Shown here: piece after piece, positions 51,410 through 62,500 of the stretch | Numbering within the stretch: the stretch's first letter is position 1 | Layout of the letters: the number at the start of each line of letters is the position of its first letter | DNA from: Austropuccinia psidii | Taxonomy: Eukaryota; Basidiomycota; Pucciniomycetes; Pucciniales; Sphaerophragmiaceae | Length of the DNA stretch: 64,000 nt | Reading direction: 5' to 3' | Assembly: GCA_023105745.1 (NCBI GenBank) | Contig: JALGQZ010000008.1 | Span: 49,404,618 to 49,468,617 of the forward strand | Notes under the pieces: generated by a model | Told to the model about the DNA's origin: nothing | The model's database searches: none | The model's input: only the letters and a program-made list of their open reading frames with translations | Position numbers and translations under genes: made by a program

Positions 51410-53925
51410 TCTAGCTAGAGTCAGCAATAAAGCTTTTTAAGAAGTATGCAGATAGAAATAGAGCAATTCCACCTGATTTCCAACCTGGGGACAAAGTATG
51501 TCTAGCTTCCAAGAACATCAAGACAACAAGACACACCAAGAAACTTTCAGAAAGATGTTTGGGACCTTTGAAGTTCTGAAGAAGATTGGCAGCCATGAAT
51601 ATCACCTCAAGTTTCCTCAACAATGGAAGTCAGTTCACCCTGTCTTTCATGTGTCCTTATTAGAACCAGTGAAGCAATCAACTATCCCAAATTGTGAGCC
51701 TTGAGGTATATTTTACGTACCCAAATAGGCCACAATTATCTTAAAAAGAAATTTTGAATTATACATAACTCATAAATCATGCATATATTCAAAATTCATC
51801 ATTTTTGATTTGGGAAAAGATGAATAACTTTTTATTGAGTAAGTAAATCCATGGATTTAAGGGCAGATTTGGATTCTACACAAAAATTCACCTAGGGTAG
51901 CTCCATAGAGTGAATAAGCTCAAATTAACTCTTTGAGGTGGTAAAATGGAAAATACTTCAATACCACATCATTAATACCACATAAAAGATCCGTGAAAAT
52001 TTTTGTTTTTCTTAATTTCACGCCAAAATAATCGGAAAGTGAGAAATCCCATGTTACATATACACTAAGAATAGTGTTATGCATGTTTTGAGCACTTAAT
52101 ATCATGGTATTCTTACATGGACTTTTGGTACACCCATAGTGGATATCTCACTTTAAGCTTAAATTACTATTTTGACATAAAAAATAGGCAAGGGGGACAA
52201 AAGACATCAAAGAAAGCCAGGGTACCCAACTTCTGAGGACTCAGAGGCGTGGATAGCTCCAAAGCTTGGTTCCATGGCTGATCCTGACCAAATTGGAAAA
52301 CTAAACCTCTTTGGGAACTTGGTTACCATGTCACAACTACTGTAAATCTTAAGAAAATAGCAAATAACTTGCTATTTTGACGTGCCAAGGAGGTAAAGAG
52401 CTACTTAGACTCCTGTAACCACGTCAATTCTTAATGACTTTCCATGGATAAACCCCAAAAGAGTAATTAAAACCATTTTTGGACTTGTATCCATTGATTT
52501 ATCTCATAGCAACCAGTGAAACACTGATATTTGCAATTCTACGTAGAAATGAGGTAAAAACTTCAAAAATTCATTAAAAATACAATTCTTGATGAATCTT
52601 TCTGAAACTTTCAGGACCAATGGAGAACTGTATTATCTATGGTACAACCAAAAAGAATTACAGTTTTACTAGTAAAACTAAAAGTTTTTACTTACAGTCC
52701 ATTTTTGACCATTCTACGTGAAACACTGAATCTTCAAAAATTCACAGTAATTAAAACCTGTGATGAAATTGGCAATAACATTGATAACTTTGAGAAATCA
52801 ATGATTATTTTGGAATAAAAGAAGATTTACAGATGTTACTCCTTTTATTCTTAACCATATTGGGGTTGGTAGTCAAGGAAAAGCATCAATTAAGTAATTA
52901 TGATAATCTTACGTGACAACAGATGATGCAATCATTAATCCAAAAAGGTTTATTGTTTTCTCACTCACTGGTTTTTCAGTTTGCTCCATGGCACGCCTCT
53001 GTGAGCTGTTGTTGACTTAAAAGAAGCTTCTTCTTGCTGTTTTTTCCACATCATCATCATCTTATTAATCATTTATATCAATATTACCAACAAGTAAGTA
53101 TTAGTTAAAACTTTTCTTAAGTGTTTTATTCTTTCAGAATCAATCAGAAAGACGTGAAATCATAGAAATCCACTATATATTGTTGTAATACATTTATAAA
53201 TTCATTTTGATCCTCTAAATCCACAATTCTATGTCAAATCTCTCTATCTTATTTTTCAATAAGCTCTTTGGAATATTAGTGAGTGATTTATCTTTAATTC
53301 TTAAAGCTTTTCTCTAAAGTTAGTTTTCTTCAAGAATTATCATTCTAATTATTCTTGCAAAAGATAATTATATATTAAAATAATTTTATTATTTTAATAA
53401 AGAAGTTTTTATTATTAAATTCTTCTTGTAATTGATTCTAGTAGACAATTACTTACTCACTGTTAAAATCACTAGTAGTGCTTAACGCGTGAAAGAAATA
53501 ATTCTTTAATTATTTAATTGTGGTTATAATAATATTTTATTATTATATTTTATAAGAACAGACATAGTACTGTTGATTAATATTAATATTATCATCAGTT
53601 TCATAGTCACATCTTACACAAATTGACATCAATTTCCACCACCACCAGTAATAGTGGAAGAGCAAGAAGAATGGGAAGTGGCTCAGGTTCTGGACTCAAA
53701 ACTCAAGAGAGGTACATTATGGTATCTAGCGGAGTGGAAAGTATTCAATGAAGACCCAGAAAGAACAACTTGGGAACCAGCTTCCAACCTTACCAACTCC
53801 CCAGAAATTGTCAAGGATTTTTCACACCTTGTATCCAGACAAGCCTGGCCCAAATGCCTCAAGAGTTTGATTTATGGTGCTTTGTGGGATTGGAATTTAT
53901 GAAATTAAGTTCCTCTCCTGGAATG
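51410..53925 (+). pseudogene. Integrase C-terminus and chromodomain of the relic
   Basis: Before the insert: KYADRN-type linker, then the GPF/Y-type integrase module ending SVHPVFHVSLLEPVKQSTIP (near 51630-51690), with a one-base deletion near 51567. After the insert: EEWEVAQVLDSKLKRGTLWY and WEPASNLTNSPEIVKDF (53660-53825), a chromodomain in which the conserved KGF is KVF. A one-base insertion then shifts the last residues; the stop equivalent to that of E is the TGA near 53868. Confidence 0.8.
51693..53618 (+). repeat. Solo LTR, family II (1926 bp), TSD CAAAT
   Basis: TGTGAGCCTTGAGG to ATCTTACA with CAAAT at 51688-51692 and 53619-53623. Removing it rejoins the relic's integrase and chromodomain. 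Confidence 0.97.
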
Positions 53926-54592
53926 CACCTTTAAGGGTGTATTCTACCCAAATAGGTTGTAAGCATCACCTTGGCCACTTTGTGTGCACTTGTAAGTTTC
54001 TTTGGACAGATTTAGAAGGCCTTGAAACATCAATACCCTTGAGTTTGGACATTTCTTCAAGATATGGCCAAATTACCTTTTTCTTTCTATTCTTTCTCTT
54101 TATTTCATATTTTATTATTCCAGCTTATGCCACTCAATTTTATTCAGGACATTCCTTAACTCAAAATCCATTTATGGCAAAGTTCTCCTTTTTTTTATGA
54201 TGCTTGGTGGGTAGTGGAAGTTTGAAAGTAAGTTCCATCTCCTGGTATGCATCTCTGAGGGTTATACTTCTTGTAAAACAACACCTTGGCCACTCTGTGA
54301 GCATCAAATGTTTTATTTTATATTTTCAGGAAAATTATGGCCAAAATCAAGCAGCTCACTACAAGAAGATCAACCCTCAGAAGTTTCTTTATCTTATTTT
54401 CTTTAATCTCTTTTCTCTCAATTATTTCTTTTTATTTTTATTCCATTTTCTTTTACTTGTATGATTTATTTTTTATTTCTTGTTTGCAAAAGCAGCAGTC
54501 ATCACTCCCATAGCTTTCTTGGGGAGTCATTTTATTTAATAATCAAAGAGAAAACACTAGTAATGATAAGGACCAACTACAGATAATCCTCA

Positions 54593-55798
54593 TCAAATTT
54601 TCTTCAAGGCTTCTCTAAGCTTAACAACCAACGCATTTTCATAAGCAACTTCCTCCTTGGCCAAAGAAATAGTGGGTTCACCTGGAATAGCACTCTTCAT
54701 AGCCTGATCAACAAACACCTCAGTCAAAGCATCCACTTCAGCAAATAAGGAGGTGACCACCTTCCTATTCACCTTATTCTGATCAGTGAAGTTTTCAGTG
54801 ATATTCCAGCATCAGTGGCTGTCAAGGATTGATTCAGTTTCTGGAGACATTGAGTCTCTAGAAGTGCTGGCTACAGGTGGAGGCAAGTGTGGATGGCCTG
54901 GTTGGGGATCTAATTGGAGGTTGAGGTGGTTGGGGGGGCTAATCACTTCATGGGTGGTTGTACTGGCTTGGACTGGGGATAGTGAAGTGGATTTAATTCT
55001 TCTTTTTGAAATGGGGGTAGTCATTTCAAGTTCTTCCCCATCAAGCTCATCACTGCCTTCAGCATCAGTATCATTTTTATCTTGAACCACCAAATTTCTC
55101 TTCAATTTTCCAAGTCTTCCATCCTTTCTAGTGACCAAAATAGGAACTTCTGGGGCTACTCCAATGGGGTTGCCTTGGGAGTTAATGGGTCCTCCATTGT
55201 TAGCCCAAGACCTGCTGGTATTAGTCCATTTTTGAACACCTCTCATTCTGGGTCCAGTCACTGAAGCAGAAGAAAAGAAAGCCACAGAAGTCAGTAACTC
55301 AGCAATTCCTTAATCATTCAACTCACAATTGGAGTGGCCAGAGGTGGCATCAGAAGTTGGAGGTTCATCAACAGGAGCTTCCAACCCAAATCTTCCACCC
55401 TTCTTGATGCTGCTCCATAATCTTCTGGGATTGTCTGACAAATTATGGCTGGCCTGAGAGCAGTTTCTTTTCCAAGGTTGTAGAATTGGCACCTGGTGGA
55501 CCTAGAAGTAGCAGATTCAACACAAGAAACCCCCTTCTTCCAACAATTGATGCAGGGTGGTTCAATAACTCTAACAGATTCAAAACCATCATAGGTTTTA
55601 TTGATGTCATAAATCTATGTAGGGGCCATACTCTCTTCAGAAAGCTCCTTCAAGCTATCAAACACACCAGCACCATAAAGTACAGAAGGTGGAGATTCAG
55701 AGTGGTTGGAGTCACAAATGGAAGTCAGCTTTGCACTAATCTTCAAGCCAAGACCAACCAAATCATGGAAAAAAATCCAACTCAGCAAGTCAAATATG
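54593..55798 (-). pseudogene. Zn2Cys6-like cluster protein, multi-lesion pseudogene, truncated by element E
   Basis: On the minus strand the frame enters from the E insertion point and reaches a TAG (55615-55617). It continues through PPCINCWKKGVSC and STRCQFYNLGK: spacing CX2CX6CX10CX2(Y)X6C, the Gal4-type binuclear zinc pattern with the fifth Cys now Tyr. One A is missing at 55468-55471, then RNCSQ...PRRLWSSIKKGGRFG follows. A 66-nt intron is predicted (55261-55326, GTGAGT...TTCAG). The rest is an acidic, Ser/Pro-rich region and a C-terminal helix-rich part (WNITENFTDQ... to the TGA 54593-54595), broken by a TGA at 54812-54814. I recall many copies in A. psidii annotation without function. 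A DNA-binding role is inference from the spacing only. Confidence 0.6.
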
Positions 55799-57440
55799 TG
55801 TCACAACCACGAGTTTTGGCCCTCCTCCTTGATGGCTGCGGCAATCCAACCTGGAGCCCAGATTGGGCCAATTGGTCACGTCATGTCCTTTATGGACAAT
55901 TGGCCCCCTTGGGTGTTTTATGGTTTTTACACCATAGCCCCTCTCAACCATCATTTATGGCCTCAGGCCATATCCTGCCATCATTGGCCTTCTTGGCCAA
56001 TTTCCACCTCACCAACCCCCAGGCCTTCATCTTTTATTTTGGGCCTGGGGGGTTCTGGACCCCCTAGCCATCATCATTGGCCCCTGGCCAACCCCTTTCA
56101 TTATGGGGGTTTTGGCCTAAATGGCCTTTTTGGGCCATTTAGGCCCCCTACGGCTTCTACGGTCCGTACGGTCCGTACGCTGCGGTCCGCGGTCCGTAGG
56201 CCAATTAGGCCCCTTTTGGCCTAATCCAATGAGGCCAAAAGGGGCCAGCCACCTAGGCCCCAAACCACAATTGGGCCCACCTGAGCCAATTTTGGCCATG
56301 ACTTCCTTGGACCCAAAAATGACAAATCCCTCTTGGACACTATTTTGGCCATAAATCCCGTAGGACCCAATTTTGGCCATGGACCACCATGGCCTCTGGA
56401 AACCACCAGAGGCCACCAGATCAGCTCAGCAAAACCTTCCCCTCAACTTAAGGGGAATTCCTTCCTTTCCTTCATGCACTCCATACCCAAGATTGCAAGT
56501 GTGGTGCATATATGGTATTATATACCATTATGCACCATTTTTGCTCAGCAATCCAATGGTGACGTTTTCAGGACCCAATTCCACCTTTCCATTTCAAGGT
56601 CCATAATTCCAACGCCCATTTCGAAGGAGGACTTTTCAGCTCATCAGTCTGGCAATCCATGACGGCAATTAAGAAGATCATTCAAGGATCCCAACCACCT
56701 GTATCTGCAGCAGTTGGGTTGGTTCAACTCATTCAGGATTATTCTAAGGTCAATTCTCAAGAGGTATTACATCATTTAAATCAGTTGTCAAGACATCAAG
56801 TATTCAATACTCCTTGGACAACCCAATTCATCCGTACAGGCCTTATTCAATCAACCTGTATGGCCTTGGCCCAATTGGGCCATTTCTTATTCCACTGTGT
56901 TAATTCCATCACACAGTTCAAATTTCAAGATGGCCAGAACTGTATTTCCCGATTCGGACAATACAGTCATTGATCCACCTTCCAGGATCAATCTTCCAGC
57001 TTTTCACATATACCGGCCACCTTTCATCACCTGGGGACTTTTTCCCCAGTTAATTAATATCTTGGATTTATTTTTATCCTTATTTTCTTTTACATTATTA
57101 AAGTTAATACTGATAATCTTAAGTCAGTCATTAGCACCTTTTTTCTCTTTTCTTTCTTCGCCTGTCAGTGGATATTGGTGGTCATATCCTTTACTAATTC
57201 CATTGTTCCTTCTGGCAGGTTGAAACAGTGAATTGAGGATTCACTTGGTTGGCTTCTTGACTTTTGGACTCTGGCTTCATTCTTCTTACCCTTTGTTATT
57301 TTTGGCATAATTGTCCTTTCTCTATTTCCTGCTTAAGAAATATATTCCATAGTATTTCTTATCATCTTTTGGAGCCCTCCAAGTGAGTTCTTGATTCCTG
57401 AGTGCCAGGCCCTCTTGCTTCCATAAGAGCCCCTGTGACA
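55799..57440 (+). repeat. 5' LTR of element E (1642 bp)
   Basis: Ends are TGTCAC...GTGACA, a 6-bp inverted pair. The upstream part holds 27 GGCC tetramers between 55815 and 56413 and four GGTCCG repeats (56161, 56170, 56184, 56191). Confidence 0.93.
57048..57060 (+). promoter_or_regulatory. Predicted RNA 5' end (start of R) of element E
   Basis: AGTTAATTAATAT is the exact reverse complement of 57443-57455. In Tf1-type self-priming the first bases of the RNA pair with the PBS, so this site is the predicted transcription start. A TATA-like CACATATACC lies about 35-40 bp upstream (57005-57014). Confidence 0.6.
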
Positions 57441-57442
57441 TT

Positions 57443-57455
57443 ATATTAATTAACT
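57443..57455 (+). other. Self-primer binding site of element E
   Basis: ATATTAATTAACT begins two bases after the LTR end, the retroviral spacing, and lacks the TGG needed to pair with a tRNA CCA end. It is complementary over 13 nt to 57048-57060. Confidence 0.65.
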
Positions 57456-58144
57456 CATAATTTCTTTTCATTCTATTCATTCATTCTTCATCAATTTCAT
57501 TCATTCATTCATCGAAATTATGACTCTTTAACGCTTATGAAAATTTATGATTCTCTGTCACCTCTCAATTTTCTCTCATTCATTTCTTCACTCTGAAAAT
57601 TGAAAGCTGACCCAATTTTTATCTTCTGTATCTTTCCAATCTCATTTTTCATTATCATCAATCTTACTCTTATCCGTAATTCAGGCGTTTTTATCTTTGA
57701 TCCTCAAATTATTCATCAGATTATTCAGACACGTTCTTCATATCAGGATTCATTTTGATTTATTCCTCAAGAATTTTGATTTTGGAAGAATTCACTTGGA
57801 ATTGATTTGATTGACCAATTTGACATAATTGAAATTGACATCAAGATAATTGATTGACCTGAAGATCTTATTGATTTGCTGATTATTCACATCAAGAATT
57901 CATTTTGATTGATTGAATTTCTGCAAGATTCTGATTTGATTTGATTGTGATTGATTTGATTCATTGATTTACTTCAAGACATTGATTTTATTTTTGACTT
58001 CAAGACTTCATTTGATTTTGATTTATTGACGTACTTGAAGATTTTCACTTGATTCCTTTATTTCCTCAAGATTTGATTGTTGATTCTTTACTTCAAGATA
58101 ATTTTGAATTTCCTTTCATTTATTTGATTTATTATTCCTGAATC
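57456..58144 (+). other. Leader of element E, AUG-free for 596 nt before gag
   Basis: Two or three short upstream AUGs lie at 57519-57548, then none until the gag start at 58145. The last 350 nt is built from recurring TTGATT and CAAGA words. A packaging or translational role is possible but unshown. Confidence 0.7.
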
Positions 58145-59482
58145 ATGCCAGTTGAACATTCACCTCCTGCAAGACAGACCAGATCTCAGGCCAGAACTCA
58201 AGCTGTTCTGACTCCAACTCCAAGGGCTCCTCTTGACGGTACCCCAGCAGTTTCTCAACTGAGGGCCAGATTGGACAGAGGACCCACTTTGGAAGGAGCA
58301 GCACCATCCAGGAAGGAAGGAAGGGGGCCAAGGAGATCAATCTCATTATCAGGAGTGGTTGGCGGATTCCCAGGACTTTCAAGAACCAGCCCCAAGGTTC
58401 AAGGTGAAGATGACGAAGAGGAGGAGGAGAATTCTGTGGAAGAGGAAGAGTCTAATGGCACTGAGGCTGCTCCTGCTCCTGTGGGAGCATCTGAAGGCAC
58501 CAGAGGACCAACTCTAGCCCAGTCTGATCAGCCTGTCTCTCATCAATCCGAACCATCTTTATTGGCCAGCATGCAGCAGATGACTCAAATTATGGCCAAT
58601 CTTCAAGCAGCTTCTTCCTCTGAGTCATCAAGACCACCAGCCTTCAAGACTCCCTCTATGAAGGCTCCAGAATGCTTTGATGGGACTCAACCCTTCAAAG
58701 TCAGAAGCTTATTTCAATCTTGTCAACTCATCTTTCATAATGATCCGACAAACTTCTCTCAAGATAGAAAGAAGGTTCTTTATGTCACTTCATTCTTAGT
58801 TGGCAGGGCTGCAAAATGGATTGAGCCTTATCTTTCCAATCTCAATAATCAAGACTCAAGTTACCTTCTCAATTCCTGGCCACTGTTTGAATCCCAATTG
58901 TTCAATTTATTTGGAGACCCAAATGAAGTTAGAAAAGCTGAAGCAGAATTGGATGGCCTTAGGATGAAAGAAGGTGGGCATGTTGCTTTATATATTGCCG
59001 ATTTCAGGAGTTTGGTTTCAAGAATCGGGGATTGGGGTGAAAGGGCTCTCATTCATCATTTCAGGAAGGGCTTGGCCTCCAGAATTCTGGATTAATTAGC
59101 CTCCCATCCTTCAAATATTGATTCTCTTCAAGACTTAATGGACGTCAGCCTGGAACTTGATACCAGGTACCATGAGAGGCAAAAGGAGAAGAATCATCAT
59201 CAAGAGAAGAAGCCTGAAGGCTCGAAGTCTCACTCTTCTCATTATCAAGTTTCTTCAAGCTCAAGGCATAAGAAGAAATTTCATTCTCAAAAGCGGGACA
59301 AGCCCCATTCTTCTTTGTTGAATAAAGATTTCAAGCTCATGAACTTTGAAAAAGAAAGAAGAATAAAAGAGGGTCTTTGTACCTATTGTGGTGGGAAGCA
59401 TAGTCTTGAGTCCTGTTTCAAAAGGCCTCAAAACAAGCTTACCCAACCGTCAGGCAAATTTCCCAGCCAGGGAAAAGCCTGA
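58145..59482 (+). pseudogene. Gag of element E, one premature stop
   Basis: 445 codons in frame. The N-terminus (MPVEHSPPARQTRSQ) is disordered and then acidic (EDDEEEEENSVEEEES). A retrotransposon Gag domain lies at about residues 165-310 (KAPECFDGTQPF, AAKWIEPYLS). The linker is basic, and a zinc knuckle reads CTYCGGKHSLESC (CX2CX3HX4C) near 59380-59420. TAA at 59093-59095 (codon 317) interrupts it, most simply a CAA-to-TAA change; the frame is open on both sides. It ends FPSQGKA-TGA. The ATG is the first in 596 nt. Confidence 0.92.
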
Positions 59483-59514
59483 GTGAAGATCATGTTGTGT
59501 TCAATGGTCTTCAC
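59470..59514 (+). promoter_or_regulatory. Predicted -1 programmed frameshift signal, gag/pol of element E
   Basis: The slippery heptamer G GGA AAA (59470-59476) is in the Gag frame. A six-base spacer containing the Gag UGA (59477-59482) follows, then a stem GTGAAGATCA (59483-59492) with TGGTCTTCAC (59505-59514): 10 bp with one G-U pair and a 12-nt loop. After a -1 slip the next codons lead without a stop into Pol. Loop bases TTGTG (59495-59499) could also pair with CACAA (59531-59535), giving a pseudoknot. Confidence 0.75.
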
Positions 59515-62500
59515 AGTTTTCCTTCCAGAGCACAATTGTGCATTCTGAATACTGGTGTCAAAAATTCTCTTAAATTTTTTGTTTTTTCTTCTCTTTCTGA
59601 TGTTTTTTACAGTATTCTCATTGATTCTGGTGCTACACACTCATTTATTGCAAAGAAGTTTGTTCACAAGTACTCATTGACTACGTCAGAACTTCCAGAG
59701 AAGATTCCTCTTATCATTTTGGACTCCTCTGAGTCCCCTTCCTTATTTGTGACTCACCATACTAAATATACGGTTGAGCTCCCTTCCTTCCCAAGCTTTG
59801 AATGGGACTTTTTAGTCATTGATACTCCCAAGGGAGAAGACCTCATATTGGGCTTTGACTTTCTCAATCATTTTAATCCTTCTATTGATTGGAGGCAAGG
59901 GCTGATCACCTTTAATCCTGATCATTTGGACTATTCTGTCCGTAATGACTTTTCTTCTGCCAAGTCTTGTGCAGCTCTGGTTGGTGATTCTAGAACACCA
60001 TCATTTCCATCTTCTGTCCATATTCCTTCCCTTAATTCCCCACAGTCATTACTATCTCCTAGAGCTGAAGTCTTCAAAGAGATTCAAGATGTTGGAGAAG
60101 ATAATTCTGTATCTTCACTTCACCTCTTATTTGGGAATATGGACCTTCCTCCTTCATCCTATCATGACTCCCTGGAGGAGTTGTGGGATGAAGAGGAAGA
60201 GCCAGAAGAAGTAGAAACCGTGATGAAGGTTGTTCCTTCTGTCTATCACCAATATCTGGATGTATTCTCCAAGGTGAAAGCAGAAAAACTTCCTCCTCAC
60301 CATGCCTGTGATCATCATATCAAGCTGGAGGGGTCTCTACCTCCAGTTGGGGTGATCTACTATTTATCCAACCAAGAGTCAGATACACTCAGGGCCTACA
60401 TTTCAGAGAATGTAGAGAAAGGTTTCATCCGGCCAAGCTCCTCTTCAACAGGAGCACCTGTTCTTTTTGTCAAAAAGAAAGATGGTGGCCTCCGTTTGTG
60501 TGTTGATTACCGCAAACTCAATGCTGTTACTAGGAAGAACAAGTATCCTGTTCCGCCTATGAATCAGCTTCTCAATGTCTTTAATGGTTCTTCTATCTTC
60601 TCCAAGATTGATTTGCGTGGTGCATATATCCTGCTCAGAATCAAGGAGGATGATGAACATTTGACTTGTTTTAGAACTAAATATGGCAGTTATGAGTACT
60701 TGGTTATGCCATTTGGGCTCACCAATGCTCCTGCTTCTTTTCAAAATCTTGTCAATGATATCTTCCAAGATTTGCTTGATGTTTATGTTGTGGTTTATTT
60801 AGATGATATTATGGTCTTTTCCAAGTCTGAGGAAGAGCATGTCACTCATGTGTCCACTGTTCTTTCCAGACTTAGGGCCAATAATCTTTTTGCTAAGGCG
60901 TCCAAATGCCTTTTTCATGTTTCTAGTGTTGAATACCTTGGTTATGTTGTTTCTTCTGAAGGCCTCAAGATGGACCAAGCAAAGGTCCAGCAGATTCTCA
61001 ATTGGCCTCCTCCAAGAAACCTCAAGGCACTTCAATCCTTTCTTGGCTTTGCCAATTTTTACCGCCGTTTCATCAAGAATTATTGAAAGAAGATCAGTTC
61101 ACTCACCAGCTTCCTCAAGAAAGATTCCTGTTTCCCCCTCAATGAGGAAGCTCTTAGTCAGTTTCATCAACTCAAAGAGGCTTTCACCACCGCTCCAATC
61201 CTTTCCCACTTCAATCCTTCTCTACCCACCATTGTAGAGACCGATGCATCCGATTATGCCTTGGGTGCTGTACTGAGTCAGGTCTCTGACTCAGGAAAAC
61301 ATCCCATTGCATTCGACAGCCGCAAGCTTATTCCAGTGGAGCTTAACTATGAGATTCATGACAAGGAACTCCTTGGCATAGTCTGGGCTCTCAAGCGCTG
61401 GAGGGCTTTTCTTCTTTCTCTGTCTTCCCCTTTTGAAGTTCTCACCGATCATTCTTCTCTTCAGTACTTTATGTCATCAAAGATCCTTACTCGCCGTCAA
61501 GCCCGTTGGGCTGAATTCCTTTCTGAATTTCATTTCTCAATCAATTACCGCCCTGGCCGCCTGGCTACTCTTCCGGATGCTTTATCACGTCGGGACGACG
61601 TTTATCCGGAGAGGGGGGAGGATTTCATCAGCAAGAATCCAATGAATTTTCAGCAACTCATTAAGAAAGATGAATTTCAACCCTCAAAGTTCTTTGCAGT
61701 CAAGGTGGAGTCATTTTCAAATCTGATTGACTCAATTCGGAAGGCAGTATGGCAAGATCCTCAGTACAGAAGTATCCTTGAAGATTTGGGTAAAGGTAAA
61801 TCTGTCCAAGATTATTCTCTTGATTCCTCCTCCCAACTTCTTCTCTTCAAAGATCGGGTGGTAGTCCCAAATGACTCCACAATTCAACTCAGCATTCTTC
61901 AAAAGTGTCACAATTCTCCTCTAGCTGGACACCCTGGCCAAGAGAAGACTCTCAAACTTGTCAAGCGGGATTTCCACTGGTCCGGCATGACTCAATTCAT
62001 CAAGGATTATGTTTCATCCTGTCAACAGTGTTCAAGAAACAAGAATATGCATCATAAGAAGTTTGGATTCCTCAAGCCTCTTCCAATTCCAAATGGTCCT
62101 TGGATTTGTCTCTCAATGGATTTCATCACTCAACTGCCACTGTCCAATTCCTTTGACTCAATTATTGTCATAGTGGACAGATTCTCAAAAATGGCGGTTT
62201 TTATTCCAACAATGTCTTCAATCACTTCACTGGATTTGGCCCATTTATTCATCAAGAATATTTTCTCAAAGCATGGCCTTCCATCAAGCATTGTCAGTGA
62301 TAGAGGTTCACTCTTCGTTTCTTCCTTCTGGACCAATCTTTGTCAGCAGCTCAAGATTTCAAGAGACTTGTCAACTGCTTATCACCCAGAAACTGATGGA
62401 CAGACAGAGAGGGTAAATCAGATACTAGAACAGTATCTTTGGATGTATGTCAGTTATCATCAAGATGATTGGAACACCTGGCTCCCTCTGGCTGAATTTT

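Larger units (their letters stand above)
51410..54460 (+). mobile_element. Relic of a chromovirus related to element E, split by a solo LTR
   Basis: Two blocks, 51410-51692 and 53619-54460, line up with the integrase C-terminus, chromodomain and 3' noncoding part of element E (62660-63320). The split falls after ...STIP in both. No LTR of its own is visible, and the 5' part is absent. Confidence 0.85.

Noticed and set aside
55486..56224. Plus-strand ORFs of 193 and 172 codons
   Set aside because: They run across the boundary of the element E LTR into its GGCC-rich U3, and their sequence is low-complexity; no domain.
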